This document shows, in pieces, positions 7,633-17,194 of a DNA stretch of 64,000 nucleotides. The stretch lies in assembly GCA_016714975.1 (NCBI GenBank), contig JADKBR010000017.1, positions 186,001 to 250,000 on the forward strand. Direction: 5' to 3'. The stretch's first letter is position 1, and each line of letters opens with the position of its first letter. A program made the translations under genes and the position numbers. Source of the DNA: Candidatus Dechloromonas phosphorivorans (GTDB lineage Bacteria; Pseudomonadota; Gammaproteobacteria; Burkholderiales; Rhodocyclaceae). The notes under the pieces are model-generated. The model saw only the letters and a list, made by a program, of their open reading frames with translations, searched no databases and had not been told where the DNA came from.

Positions 7633-8386
7633 GTTCGAGATATTGCCAATTCCTGCGTTCAGCGATAACTACATCTGGCTGCTTGCCAGTGACGGGCGTG
7701 CTGCCGTGGTCGATCCGGGAGACGCCGCACCGGTGATCGCCCAGCTTGAGGCCCGGCAACTGGCCCTTGAGACCATCCTGATTACCCATCACCACGCCGA
7801 CCATCAGGGTGGCGTCGCGGAACTTGTCGAGCGCTGGCATCCCCCAGTTTTCGGGCCGGCTGCCGAGTCTATCACAGGCTGTACCAACCCTCTGAGCGGC
7901 GGCGAGAAGATGACAGTGCTCGACCAGGCAGTGGACGTGCTGTCGGTTGGTGGCCATACCCGCGGACATCTTGCCTACCACGTCCCCGGTGCTCTTTTTT
8001 GTGGCGATACGCTGTTCGGCGCGGGTTGCGGCCGTCTCTTCGAGGGAACGCCGGCGCAAATGCTTGCCTCGCTGGGACGCCTGGCGGTCTTGCCGGACGA
8101 TACGAGAGTCTATTGCGCCCACGAATACACCGAGGTCAATCTGCGCTTCGCTCTCGCCGTCGAGCCAGAAAGCGCCGCGTTGCGCGAGCGGGTGGAGCGT
8201 GTCCGTCAGCTTCGTGCGGCGGGGCTGCCTTCGGTTCCGAGCACCTTGGGCGAAGAGAAACGGACCAATCCCTTCCTGCGCTGCGCGCAGCCGGCCGTGA
8301 TCGCCGCTGCACTGGCGCGTGGTGCGGTCGACGCCTCGCTGGTGCATGTTTTCGCAGCTATTCGCGGTTGGCGGAATACATTCTAG
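7631..8386 (+). CDS. gloB: Hydroxyacylglutathione hydrolase (glyoxalase II)
   Basis: 251 residues from ATG 7631. Metallo-beta-lactamase fold with the metal-binding HHHADH motif (ITHHHADHQGG), then GGHTRGH, the bridging Asp in FCGDTLF and the C-terminal AHEYT/NPFLR glutathione-binding regions typical of GloB. It hydrolyses S-lactoylglutathione to lactate and glutathione, completing methylglyoxal detoxification in the cytosol. Upstream codons are open but lack similarity. Start overlaps the divergent methyltransferase start by two bases. Confidence 0.94.
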   Translation: MFEILPIPAFSDNYIWLLASDGRAAVVDPGDAAPVIAQLEARQLALETILITHHHADHQGGVAELVERWHPPVFGPAAESITGCTNPLSGGEKMTVLDQAVDVLSVGGHTRGHLAYHVPGALFCGDTLFGAGCGRLFEGTPAQMLASLGRLAVLPDDTRVYCAHEYTEVNLRFALAVEPESAALRERVERVRQLRAAGLPSVPSTLGEEKRTNPFLRCAQPAVIAAALARGAVDASLVHVFAAIRGWRNTF

Positions 8387-8502
8387 GCGTCAGGGCCCGG
8401 CCATTCCGCGTGGTGACTGCGGCAGCGACCGCTTCGAGGACAGGTCGGCTGCGGTGCGATGTGCTAAATTCGACGCCAATGAAGTAACTGCGCCAGATTG
8501 CC

Positions 8503-11500
8503 ATGACCGAACAGCTTCTTAGCGGGACCCTTTCGAGAACTTCGCGCGCCGTGGCCGCGCTCAAGGGTCCGCGCGGGGGGCGCTTCGGTCTCTGGCTGGC
8601 GGGACTGATACTGGGCTTCGGAGTTGTCGGCTATCTTGCCGGGCCGCCGCTGATGAAGTGGCTACTGGTCAGGCAGTTGTCCACCGAACTGCATCGTCAG
8701 GTGAGCATCGAACGAATCGATATCAATCCCTATGCCTTGTCGGCGCGGGTCACGGGCGTTTCGGTCAGGGCTGAGGGGGGCAAGGAGGTTGCCGGCTTCG
8801 ACGAACTGCTGGTCAACCTGTCAGGTTTTTCCCTGTTCCAGTTTGCCCTCGTGGTCGACGAAATCCGCCTGCACGGGCCGCGCGTGGCCGTCGCCAGGGT
8901 GGCTGACGGCAAATACGATGTTTCGGATCTGCTCGACGAATGGCTGAAAACCACGGAGCCGTCGCCAACACCGCGTTTCTCGATCAACAATATCCAGATT
9001 GTCGGTGGCACGGTGGTCCTTGACGACCAGCCCATGGGCAAGGTTCATACGGTCAGCGATATCAATGTCGCGTTGCCGTTCATCTCGAGCCTGCCCTATC
9101 AGGCAAAGATCGTTGTCGAACCAAGTTTCTCCGCGATCTTCGACGGGGCGCCGCTGGTCCTCAAGGGCAGGAGCACAGAGATCTTCGATGGCAACCTGGA
9201 GAGCGAACTCAACCTTGATCTCGACCGGCTCGATCTGGCCGGATTCCAGCCCTATCTGCCCAGGTCGATGCCTGTCCGCCTCAAGGCCGGCACGCTCGAT
9301 ACCGAACTCCGGATCGTCTTCAAGGAACTGTCGGAGAAGGTGTTTTCATTCACCGTAGTGGGCAGCGCCCATATCTCCGGTTTCCACATGAACGAGGCGA
9401 CGGGCGAGCCGCTGATGGCCTGGAAGCGGCTCGATCTCGATGTCGAAAACGCCGACCTGATCAATCGCCGCTTTGCCGTCAAGCGCGTGTTGCTCGACGG
9501 GATGGAGCCATTTGTCGCGGTCAACCGCAGCGGGGAGATGAATTGGTTGCGGCTGATCGAACAGATCGCCGAGAGCGCAGGGGGCGAGGTCAAGGAACCG
9601 GCGGCGAAGCCGCCGGATTGGAGCATCGGGGAGACTCGCCTGACCAACGGGAGAATGCACTGGCAGGACGAGTCGACCGTACGGCCAACCAGTGGCAACG
9701 TCTTTGATATCGATGTCGCCATTGGCAAGATCGACGGCGCCCTGGTAAACCCGATCGAGATCAGCGAAGCGACGTACCGGGTCGATCTCGGCGAACGGCT
9801 GAAGGTTGGCCATGCCATGGCCAGGGGGGTGCGCGTGGACCTGCATGCGCACCGCGTCGAGGTGGCCGAGGTAGGGTATCAGGGGCTCCAGACACTGCTG
9901 GTCCGCAACAAGGAAGGCAGGATCGAGTGGGTCAGTTCGCCCGTGCTGAAAACGGTGCGCAAGGCCCGGGAAGAACTTTCGGATGACCGTCCGTGGCACG
10001 CCAGCATCGCGAAACTGACGGTCGATGATCTCGCAGTCCGCGTCGAGGACCGGTCGACGACGCCGGTCGCCGTGCAGACCATCGACGGATTCAGCCTAGC
10101 CGCCGAGAACCTGTCGACCGAGCCGGGCAAGACGGGAACCGTGTCACTGAAAAGCCGGATCAACCAGAAAGGCGGTCTCAAGGTCGATGGCAGCGTGCAG
10201 TTGCTGCCTTTGACGACCGCGCTCAAGGTCGAGACACAGGCGATCCCGCTGCTGCCGCTGCAGCCATACTTCACCAATTTTCTGAACATCGCGCTGACCC
10301 GTGGCCAGGTTTCCAGCAGCGGCGAAGTGGCGGTACAGATGGGCAAGGAGGGGCTCAACGCGACGTACAAGGGGTCGCTGACGCTCGGTGACCTGCTTGC
10401 GGTCGACAAGCTCAACAATGCCGATTTCCTGAAATGGAAGTCGCTTTATCTGGGCGGAATCGATTTCCGGTTGCAGCCAATGGCGGTCAACGTCGGTGAG
10501 GTGGCGCTCAGTGATTTCTATTCGCGCCTGATCCTGAGCAAGGAAGGTCGGCTCAATCTGCAGGACATTGTGCGCAAGCCCGAGGCCGGCGCCCAAGTGG
10601 TGGCCAGCGCCCCGGAACGGGCGGCGACCGCCGCGATTGCCCGGAAGCCGGCGGCGCCGGCGACCCCCCAGACTTCCCCGCCGCTAGTCCGGATCGCCAA
10701 GGTGACGCTGCAGGGCGGTACCGTCAACTTCTCGGATTTTTTCATCAAGCCCAACTACACGGTGAACGTGACCAAGGTGGCCGGTCGTGTCAACGGCCTG
10801 TCTTCAGCCGCCGATACCGTTGCCGATCTTGATCTGCGCGGGAGGTACGCCAACTCGGCACCGGTACAGGTAGTCGGCAAGCTGAACCCGCTGGCGGCGA
10901 AGCCCTTCCTCGATATCAAGGCTGACGTGACGGGTGTCGATCTCGTTCCCTTCTCGCCCTATTCAGGCAAGTACGCCGGTTACAACATTGACAAGGGCAA
11001 GCTGTCGCTGAACGTCGCCTACAAGCTGGAAGACAACAAGCTGGCAGCGGAAAACCGGCTATTCATCGATCAGTTGACCTTCGGCGACAAGGTGGAGAGT
11101 CCTGATGCCACCAAGTTGCCGGTCAATCTGGCAATCGCCTTACTCAAGAACAACCGTGGCGAGATTGATCTCAACCTGCCGATCTCCGGCTCGCTTGACG
11201 ATCCGGACTTCTCGATCGGTGGGCTGGTCATTAAAGTCATCGTCAACCTGTTTGTCAAAGCGGTGACTTCACCTTTTGCGCTGCTCGGCTCGATGTTCGG
11301 TGGCGGCGAGGAGTTGTCGAATATCGAATTCGGACCAGGGCGCGCCAGTCTCGGCGACGTGGCGACCAAGCGCCTGGAGTCGTTGGCCAAGGCGCTCGCC
11401 GAACGTGGTTCGCTCAAGCTCGAGGTTACAGGCCGTGCCGATCCCGAAGTCGACAAGGAAGGCCTCAAGCGGGTTGCCATGGAGCGTGCGGTCAAGGCCG

Positions 11501-11865
11501 AGAAGCTCAGGGAACAGATAAGCAAAGGGACGGAAGGCGGATCAGTCGATGCGGTCGAGATCGATCCAGCCGAATATCCGGAGTACCTGAAACGCGCCTA
11601 CAAGGATGCCAAGTTCCCGAAGCCGCGCAACGTGATCGGAATGCAGAAGGACCTGCCGGTGGAGGAAATGGAGAAACTGCTGCTGACCAGTCTGCCGACC
11701 AGCGATGAGGACGTCAAGGAGCTTGCCCTGCTGCGGGCGGAGACTGTTCAGGGCTGGTTGATCGAGCAGGGCAAGGTTCCTGCCGAACGGGTTTTTCTCG
11801 TCCCGCCCAAGCGCGGCGCGAATGACAAGGGCAACGGCAGCCGTGTCGACTTCTCGCTGCGCTAG
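8503..11865 (+). CDS. Large DUF748 / AsmA-like envelope protein
   Basis: 1120 residues. The N-terminus has a single membrane helix (about 28-50, LWLAGLILGFGVVGYLAG). A long beta-rich region follows, of the DUF748/AsmA-like type, where repeated LDLDRLDLAGF-like segments suggest an extended beta-groove. A Pro/Ala linker (about 695-725) separates two halves. The C-terminal 150 residues (LEVTGRADPEVDKEGLK) resemble the peptidoglycan- or OmpA-associated end of this family. Such proteins are proposed to bridge the periplasm and aid outer-membrane lipid or protein traffic. It is likely co-transcribed with rmuC, 3 bp downstream. Confidence 0.85.
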   Translation: MTEQLLSGTLSRTSRAVAALKGPRGGRFGLWLAGLILGFGVVGYLAGPPLMKWLLVRQLSTELHRQVSIERIDINPYALSARVTGVSVRAEGGKEVAGFDELLVNLSGFSLFQFALVVDEIRLHGPRVAVARVADGKYDVSDLLDEWLKTTEPSPTPRFSINNIQIVGGTVVLDDQPMGKVHTVSDINVALPFISSLPYQAKIVVEPSFSAIFDGAPLVLKGRSTEIFDGNLESELNLDLDRLDLAGFQPYLPRSMPVRLKAGTLDTELRIVFKELSEKVFSFTVVGSAHISGFHMNEATGEPLMAWKRLDLDVENADLINRRFAVKRVLLDGMEPFVAVNRSGEMNWLRLIEQIAESAGGEVKEPAAKPPDWSIGETRLTNGRMHWQDESTVRPTSGNVFDIDVAIGKIDGALVNPIEISEATYRVDLGERLKVGHAMARGVRVDLHAHRVEVAEVGYQGLQTLLVRNKEGRIEWVSSPVLKTVRKAREELSDDRPWHASIAKLTVDDLAVRVEDRSTTPVAVQTIDGFSLAAENLSTEPGKTGTVSLKSRINQKGGLKVDGSVQLLPLTTALKVETQAIPLLPLQPYFTNFLNIALTRGQVSSSGEVAVQMGKEGLNATYKGSLTLGDLLAVDKLNNADFLKWKSLYLGGIDFRLQPMAVNVGEVALSDFYSRLILSKEGRLNLQDIVRKPEAGAQVVASAPERAATAAIARKPAAPATPQTSPPLVRIAKVTLQGGTVNFSDFFIKPNYTVNVTKVAGRVNGLSSAADTVADLDLRGRYANSAPVQVVGKLNPLAAKPFLDIKADVTGVDLVPFSPYSGKYAGYNIDKGKLSLNVAYKLEDNKLAAENRLFIDQLTFGDKVESPDATKLPVNLAIALLKNNRGEIDLNLPISGSLDDPDFSIGGLVIKVIVNLFVKAVTSPFALLGSMFGGGEELSNIEFGPGRASLGDVATKRLESLAKALAERGSLKLEVTGRADPEVDKEGLKRVAMERAVKAEKLREQISKGTEGGSVDAVEIDPAEYPEYLKRAYKDAKFPKPRNVIGMQKDLPVEEMEKLLLTSLPTSDEDVKELALLRAETVQGWLIEQGKVPAERVFLVPPKRGANDKGNGSRVDFSLR

Positions 11866-11868
11866 CAA

Positions 11869-13203
11869 ATGAACGAGACGTCGTTTCTGGTCATGCTGGC
11901 GGGACTTGTCGCCATCATCCTGTTACAGGTCATTGCCTTGCTGCGCGGCAGCCGGCGCGGTGACGACGAGGTTCGCCTGTGTGCCCTCCAGGAGGCGCAG
12001 GAGAAGGGCCTCGAGCGGCTTGAGCGCGAGCTGCGTGAAGAACTGGCTCGCAGCCGGCGCGAGGACGCGGAGGAGGCATTCCGCGACCGCGAGGAGCGTG
12101 CGCAATCCGCGACACTGCTTGGTCAGGCGCTAACGACCCAGGTTGGCCAGTTCGGCACGGCCCAGTCAGAGCGCCTGGAGGCCTTTGCCCGCGAACTGAA
12201 TCGATTTTCGCTGGGCCTCGACGAGCGCTTCGAGCGCCTGAGAATCAGTGTCGAGGGACGGTTGACCGCAATCCAGGCAGACAATGCCAGCAAGCTTGAG
12301 GAGATGCGTCGCACGGTCGATGAAAAGTTGCACGCGACGCTTGAGCAGCGGCTCGGCGAGTCCTTCAAGCTGGTCAGCGAACGACTCGAGCAGGTGCATA
12401 AGGGTCTTGGCGAAATGCAGTCGCTGGCAGCCGGTGTCGGCGATCTCAAGCGTGTGCTGAGCAACGTCAAGACGCGCGGCACCTGGGGCGAGGTCCAGCT
12501 TTCAGCGCTCCTAGAACAACTGCTGACGGCTGACCAATTCGCCTCCAACGTGGCCACGCGCCCGGGTAGCAGCGAGCGCGTTGATTTTGCTATCCGCCTG
12601 CCGGGCAAGGACGATGGCGCGGTGGTCTGGTTGCCGATTGATGCCAAGTTTCCGGTCGAGGACTATCAACGTCTGATCGAAGCCCAGGAGCGCGGCGACC
12701 TGGCCCTGGTTGAGGAGGCGAGCAAGGCGATCGAAGTCCGCCTGAAAGCTGAGGCGCGCAGCATTCGCGATAAATATGTCGCGCCGCCGCACACCACCGA
12801 CTTTGCCCTGCTCTACCTGCCGACCGAGGGCTTGTATGCGGAGGCCTTGCGGCGTCCGGGGCTGGCCGATACATTGCAGCGCGAATGGCGGGTCAGCCTG
12901 GCCGGGCCGACGACGCTGGCGGCGCTCCTCAACAGCCTGCAGATGGGCTTCCGGACGCTGGCCATCGAACACCGCTCGGCAGAAGTCTGGGCGGTCCTCG
13001 GGGCGGTCAAGACCGAATTTGGGAAGTTCGGCGAGGCGCTGGCACATACCCGGAAGAAACTGGAGGAGGCCAGCAACAGCATCAGCAAGGCCGAGACGCG
13101 GACGCGCCAGTTGTCGCGCAAACTGCGCGAAGTCGAGGCCATGCCGGCGGGCGATGTCGAACAGCTGATCGGTGTGGTGGAACTGGATGGTGAAGACGAC
13201 TGA
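11869..13203 (+). CDS. rmuC: DNA recombination protein RmuC
   Basis: 444 residues. An N-terminal membrane anchor (about 5-26) is followed by a long charged coiled coil (30-180) and the RmuC nuclease-like domain with the signature NVKTRGTWGEVQLSALLEQ and WLPIDAKFPVEDYQ. Members limit DNA inversions at short inverted repeats and probably act as membrane-tethered nucleases. The length is normal. It starts 3 bp after the DUF748 stop. Its own 3' end overlaps the following DUF3293 gene by 17 bp. Confidence 0.93.
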   Translation: MNETSFLVMLAGLVAIILLQVIALLRGSRRGDDEVRLCALQEAQEKGLERLERELREELARSRREDAEEAFRDREERAQSATLLGQALTTQVGQFGTAQSERLEAFARELNRFSLGLDERFERLRISVEGRLTAIQADNASKLEEMRRTVDEKLHATLEQRLGESFKLVSERLEQVHKGLGEMQSLAAGVGDLKRVLSNVKTRGTWGEVQLSALLEQLLTADQFASNVATRPGSSERVDFAIRLPGKDDGAVVWLPIDAKFPVEDYQRLIEAQERGDLALVEEASKAIEVRLKAEARSIRDKYVAPPHTTDFALLYLPTEGLYAEALRRPGLADTLQREWRVSLAGPTTLAALLNSLQMGFRTLAIEHRSAEVWAVLGAVKTEFGKFGEALAHTRKKLEEASNSISKAETRTRQLSRKLREVEAMPAGDVEQLIGVVELDGEDD

Positions 13204-13609
13204 ACTGGAAGCCGCTTACCGGGCCACGACGTATCGGGTCTATCTGCCCGGCGGGCAGTGCGATCTGCGGCCCGCGATTGTCTCGGAGACCTTGCGTTGC
13301 TGGCTTGAAACCGCCGGTGTGACCTTCTTTGCCATTCTCACAGCGTACAATCCCGGATCGAGGCCGCTGGACGAGAAAGAAAACTCATGCCGCCAGTCGC
13401 AACTGGAGTGCGATCTACTTGAATCGGGATTTGAAACCTACGCCGGAGAGAACGTGGCTGACAGTGACGACTGGCCTGCCGAAGAGAGTTGCTTCGTTCC
13501 CGGCCTCGCGATTGCCGAGGCGATGGCTCTCGGCGAGAAGTACGGGCAGAATGCCATTGTTTGCGGTGGCCACGATGGCGTGCCCGAGCTGGTGTGGATA
13601 TCAACCTAG
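13187..13609 (+). CDS. DUF3293 domain-containing protein
   Basis: 140 residues from ATG 13187, inside the last codons of rmuC; a GTG start at 13190 is also possible. The sequence matches the DUF3293 pattern: YRATTYRVYLP near the N-terminus, FFAILTAYNPGSRPL with its N-x-x-S/N, and an ending VCGGHDGVPELVWI. The family has no established function and occurs as small cytosolic proteins in Proteobacteria. Co-transcription with rmuC is likely. The convergent bamD gene ends 20 bp away. Confidence 0.82.
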   Translation: MVKTTELEAAYRATTYRVYLPGGQCDLRPAIVSETLRCWLETAGVTFFAILTAYNPGSRPLDEKENSCRQSQLECDLLESGFETYAGENVADSDDWPAEESCFVPGLAIAEAMALGEKYGQNAIVCGGHDGVPELVWIST

Positions 13610-13628
13610 GCTGTATCCTGCCTCGCAG

Positions 13629-14447
13629 TTACCAGAGGTGCCACCAGCGCTTCCTGGAATCCAGTCCTTCGGTATAGAAGCGGCTTTCCGGGAAATTCTT
13701 GCGCATGACGCGGTCGGCGTCATCACGCAGGTCGGTCATCCCGAGCTTGTCATAGGCCAGAATCAGGATGTAGGTCGCTTCCTCGACCGCGGGTGCCGTG
13801 GAATATGACTTGATTGCAAACTGCGCCCGGTTGGCGGCGGCAACATAGGCGCCGCGATTGTAGTAATAGCGGGCGACATGTACCTCGTGCGATGCCAGTG
13901 CATTGACCAGGTAGTTCATCCGCTGGATGGCGTCGGGGGTGTATTTGCTTTCCGGAAAACGGGTGACCAGTTCGCGAAAGGCGTCGAACGCCTCGCGTGC
14001 CGACTTCGGATCGCGCTCGGTCGGATCCTGCGTGCTGAGATAGCTGGCATAGCCGAGATCTTCGTTGAAGCCGACCAGGCCTTTCAGATAATAGGCATAG
14101 TCGACGGCCGGATGATTCGGGTGTAGCTTGATGAATCGGTCGCAGGCCGCAATGGCCGAGCCGGCCTCGCCAGCCTTCCAATACACATAGCCCAGTTCAA
14201 GTTGGGCCTGCTGGGCGTAGCGCCCATAAGGATAACGGGCCTCGAGCTTCTCGTAGTATTTGGCCGCCTTGTCCCAGGCGCCGTCGCTCTGCGCTTCCTT
14301 GGCCTCGGCGTAGAGCTTGTTGGCCGACCAGCCGGCCGTTTCGTCCTTCTCTCCGGAAAACAGGCTGCAACCGGCGACTGCGGTGGCGATCGCGAGCGCC
14401 ATCATGAGGCGGAGCAAGAGGAGGAATGCGGGTAAACTTCGCATCAT
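13629..14447 (-). CDS. bamD: Outer-membrane assembly lipoprotein BamD
   Basis: About 272 residues. A hydrophobic signal ends in a lipobox (AVAGC), so the mature protein is acylated on Cys. Tetratricopeptide-like repeats follow, with the family segments YARAYNRG-like YNRGAYVAAANRAQ and YPYGRYAQQAQLELGYVYWKAGE. BamD is the essential partner of BamA in outer-membrane beta-barrel insertion. The ATG at 14447 is preceded by AAAGGA at a good distance; the next codon is also ATG. The start overlaps the divergent rluD start, so both promoters are inside coding sequence. This head-to-head bamD/rluD order is common in Beta- and Gammaproteobacteria. Confidence 0.95.
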   Translation of the reverse strand: MMRSLPAFLLLLRLMMALAIATAVAGCSLFSGEKDETAGWSANKLYAEAKEAQSDGAWDKAAKYYEKLEARYPYGRYAQQAQLELGYVYWKAGEAGSAIAACDRFIKLHPNHPAVDYAYYLKGLVGFNEDLGYASYLSTQDPTERDPKSAREAFDAFRELVTRFPESKYTPDAIQRMNYLVNALASHEVHVARYYYNRGAYVAAANRAQFAIKSYSTAPAVEEATYILILAYDKLGMTDLRDDADRVMRKNFPESRFYTEGLDSRKRWWHLW

Positions 14448-15402
14448 GAACAATCCTTTGGTTGACCGCGCCGATTATAGCCGAACTCCAGTCGATCATC
14501 CGTGCGTTCCGGATCGCTGTGCCGGGTGGCGCCTTGATCAGGTGCTTGCTGTTCTCTTGCCGCAGTACTCGCGCAATCGCCTGCAGACTTGGGTGCGCGA
14601 AGGGCGCGTGGCGGTGGGGGGGCGCGTCGAGACCGAGCCCAAGCACAAGCTGATGGGCGGTGAAATCCTGATTCTGAGCGAGCCAACGGGCATCCGGGAG
14701 CTTGCCGATCAGCCCGAAGATATCCCGCTTGATATCGTATTTGAGGACGAAGTGCTGCTGGTCATTAACAAGCCGCCCGGCCTGGTTGTGCACCCGGGGA
14801 GCGGCAACTGGAGCGGCACCCTGATGAATGCTTTGCTCCATCACGTTCCCGCTATTGCCGAGGTGCCACGCGCGGGCATCGTGCATCGTCTTGACAAGGA
14901 CACCAGCGGGCTGCTCGTCGTCGCCAAGACGCTCGAGGCTCAGACCGATCTGGTGCGTCAGTTGCAGGCGCGTACCGTGAAGCGCCAGTATCTGGCGATC
15001 GTCGCCGGCGCCGTGCGGCGGGATGCGACGATCGCGGCGCCAGTTGGCCGCCATCCGGTACACCGGACGAAAATGGCAGTGGTTCCGGAAGTCCGCGGCG
15101 GCAAGGCGGCGGTAACCCACTTCCGCGTCCTTGAACAGTTCGCGCACTGTGCGCTGGTCGAATGTTCTCTGGAGACCGGACGCACGCACCAGATCCGCGT
15201 GCACATGGCATCGATCCGGCATCCGCTGCTCGGCGACCAGGTTTATGGCAAGCCAGATCAGCGACTGCCGGAATTCTCCCGGCAGGCCCTGCATGCTACC
15301 CGGCTGGCGCTGCTCCATCCGCTGGCCCGGCGACTGAAGCAGTGGGAAGCACCACCGCCGGCCGACATGCTTGCCTTGCTGGATACACTGCGTGGTGGGT
15401 GA
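14446..15402 (+). CDS. rluD: 23S rRNA pseudouridine(1911/1915/1917) synthase
   Basis: 318 residues from ATG 14446. An S4 RNA-binding domain comes first (RLDQVLAVLLPQYSRNRLQTWVREGRV, about 24-50). The pseudouridine synthase domain follows, with the catalytic Asp in GIVHRLDKDTSGLLVVAKT. Later RTHQIRVHMASIRHPLLGD is the classic RluA-family block. The enzyme isomerises uridines of helix 69 in 23S rRNA. Divergent from bamD and followed by pgeF with overlap, as in many relatives. Confidence 0.94.
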   Translation: MNNPLVDRADYSRTPVDHPCVPDRCAGWRLDQVLAVLLPQYSRNRLQTWVREGRVAVGGRVETEPKHKLMGGEILILSEPTGIRELADQPEDIPLDIVFEDEVLLVINKPPGLVVHPGSGNWSGTLMNALLHHVPAIAEVPRAGIVHRLDKDTSGLLVVAKTLEAQTDLVRQLQARTVKRQYLAIVAGAVRRDATIAAPVGRHPVHRTKMAVVPEVRGGKAAVTHFRVLEQFAHCALVECSLETGRTHQIRVHMASIRHPLLGDQVYGKPDQRLPEFSRQALHATRLALLHPLARRLKQWEAPPPADMLALLDTLRGG

Positions 15403-16126
15403 GGTCTTTGTTCCGGACTGGGTGGTGCCGGCCAACGTCAGAGCCCTGCAAACGACGCGCGGAGGTGGCGTGAGCAGGATGCCGTGGGCGAGTTTCAACC
15501 TCGGCGATCATGTTGGCGACGATGAGGCAGCGGTTGCGGCCAATCGCCGGGCACTGCGCTCACGATTGCCCGGCGAACCGTGCTACTTGCGTCAGGTGCA
15601 TGGCATTGTCGCGGTCGACGCCGGTCAGGATTGCATTTCCACGGAAGCCGACGCGGCATTTGCGCGCCGACCCGGGACAGTGTGTGTGGTCATGACCGCT
15701 GATTGCCTGCCGGTGCTGCTTTGCGATCGTCGAGGTTCGGTGGTCGCTGCCGCACATGCCGGCTGGCGCGGATTGCTGGACGGCGTGCTGGAGAGTGCGG
15801 TTGCAGCCATGGCAGAAGATCCCGATGACCTGCTGGCGTGGCTGGGTCCCGCCATCGGTCCCCGGTGTTTCGAGGTCGGGCCGGAAGTGCGGCATGCCTT
15901 CGTTGCACGGAATTCGTCAGCCATTGCTGCGTTTGCTCCGACCGGGCCGGGCAAGTGGCTTTGCGACCTCTACCTGCTGGCGCGGCAGCGTCTGGTTCGG
16001 CTCGGGGTCCGCGCGATCAGTGGTGGCGGATCGTGTACCTTCAGCGAGGCTGATCGCTTCTTTTCCTATCGCCGTGACCGGACGACCGGACGGACGGCAA
16101 GTCTGATCTGGCTGGAAAGCGTATAA
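15392..16126 (+). CDS. pgeF: Purine nucleoside phosphorylase / laccase-domain protein (YfiH family)
   Basis: About 244 residues from a GTG at 15392 (a second GTG follows at 15395), overlapping the rluD end by 11 bp. Family zinc-site motifs are present: QVHG with its His, MTADCLPVLL with Cys, and HAGWRGL with His, followed by GPAIGPRCFEVG. Members act as broad purine nucleoside phosphorylases/deaminases and have been linked to peptidoglycan editing (PgeF). Position after rluD is conserved in many Proteobacteria. Confidence 0.9.
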   Translation: MVGEVFVPDWVVPANVRALQTTRGGGVSRMPWASFNLGDHVGDDEAAVAANRRALRSRLPGEPCYLRQVHGIVAVDAGQDCISTEADAAFARRPGTVCVVMTADCLPVLLCDRRGSVVAAAHAGWRGLLDGVLESAVAAMAEDPDDLLAWLGPAIGPRCFEVGPEVRHAFVARNSSAIAAFAPTGPGKWLCDLYLLARQRLVRLGVRAISGGGSCTFSEADRFFSYRRDRTTGRTASLIWLESV

Positions 16127-16160
16127 TCCGCGCCTTTCTCCGGATCGCATCGGGTTGCCC

Positions 16161-16928
16161 GTGAGCACTCTTGCCTGGATCATTGCAGTATCGCTGGCGG
16201 GCGGCGTCCTGAGCGTCGTCGCGGCGGCGGGCATGAGTGTGGCTCTTGGCGTGCACCGCATCAACGTGCTGATCTCCTACGCGATCGGCGCCCTGCTTGG
16301 CGCCGCTTTCCTCGAAATCCTGCCGCATGCGCTGGAACATGGCGATCCGCATCGCATTGCGGGAACGGTGCTGTTCGGCATCCTGGCTTTCTTCGTTCTG
16401 GAAAAGCTGGTCTTGTGGCGGCATTGCCATCATGACCACTGCGAGGCGCATGAAGCGCATGCGCCAGGGAATGATCACGGCCGCTCCGGCCTGATGATCC
16501 TGGTCGGCGATACCTTCCACAATTTTGTCGATGGCATCCTGATTGCCGCAGCCTTCCTGCAAAGCACCGAACTTGGCATTGTCACCGGGCTGGCCATCAT
16601 CGCGCACGAGATTCCCCAGGAGGTTGGCGACTACCTCATCCTGCTCCACTCCGGTTACAGCAAGCTGCGGGCCTTGGTCTACAACCTGCTCTCCAGCTTG
16701 GCGACACTGGTTGGCGCGACGCTGGCTTATCTTGCACTTTCCGAAATGCAGGAATGGATCCCTTCGCTGCTCGGGCTGGCGGCGGCCAGCATGATTTATG
16801 TGGCGGTGGCCGATCTCATCCCCGGTTTGCACAAGCGCACGGAGTTGAAAGCAACCATTCAGCAGGTCTCACTGATCGGCCTCGGCATCGCTTCGATCGC
16901 CATTGTTCAGGCGCTTGTCGGCGAGTGA
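16161..16928 (+). CDS. ZIP-family divalent metal transporter
   Basis: 255 residues from GTG 16161 (a TTG two codons earlier is possible). Seven to eight hydrophobic segments. The ZIP signatures are intact: FHNFVDGILIAAAF in helix IV and HEIPQEVGDY in helix V, which supply the transport-site His, Asp and Glu. A His-rich loop, RHCHHDHCEAHEAHAPGNDH, separates helices III and IV and suggests zinc or a similar metal as cargo. The transporter probably imports metal into the cytosol. Its 3' end overlaps a small convergent gene by 60 bp. Confidence 0.88.
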   Translation: MSTLAWIIAVSLAGGVLSVVAAAGMSVALGVHRINVLISYAIGALLGAAFLEILPHALEHGDPHRIAGTVLFGILAFFVLEKLVLWRHCHHDHCEAHEAHAPGNDHGRSGLMILVGDTFHNFVDGILIAAAFLQSTELGIVTGLAIIAHEIPQEVGDYLILLHSGYSKLRALVYNLLSSLATLVGATLAYLALSEMQEWIPSLLGLAAASMIYVAVADLIPGLHKRTELKATIQQVSLIGLGIASIAIVQALVGE

Positions 16929-17099
16929 TTCCTGAGCGGCGCGGCGCTGCCGGCGCACCTTGCCGCCGGCCAGCCAGAGCAGCAACCCGCAGGGCAGCAG
17001 GCCGTAGAACAGGAAGGAAATTATCCCGGAGACGACGGTTGGCTCGTTCAGCGCCACGAGGACCGTCACGTATAGCCAGCCGATGGCAACGATGTACAT
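16869..17099 (-). CDS. Small two-helix membrane protein, conserved hypothetical
   Basis: 76 residues from ATG 17099. Two hydrophobic helices (about 2-20 and 24-45, the latter SGIISFLFYGLLPCGLLLWLAGG) are followed by a basic, hydrophilic tail KVRRQRRAAQES. Short proteins of this type occur next to biosynthetic genes in Betaproteobacteria without a known function. It converges on and overlaps the ZIP gene by 60 bp. It is divergent from phaC. The longer frame upstream (to 17174) lacks membrane character and overlaps the phaC promoter, so the shorter start was chosen. Confidence 0.65.
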   Translation of the reverse strand: MYIVAIGWLYVTVLVALNEPTVVSGIISFLFYGLLPCGLLLWLAGGKVRRQRRAAQESLADKRLNNGDRSDAEADQ

Positions 17100-17124
17100 C
17101 CGGGTAATTATGCATTCAAATCCA

Positions 17125-17153
17125 TTGACAGCGCTCTGGCTGGTATGGAGAAT
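17125..17153 (+). promoter_or_regulatory. Predicted sigma-70 promoter of phaC
   Basis: A perfect -35 TTGACA at 17125-17130 is followed after 17 bp by GAGAAT (4 of 6 matches to the -10). It lies 42 bp upstream of the phaC start codon. Confidence 0.5.
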
Positions 17154-17194
17154 CCAAAAGCTCAATTGAGTCACCTATCGAGAAGCGACAGGTC

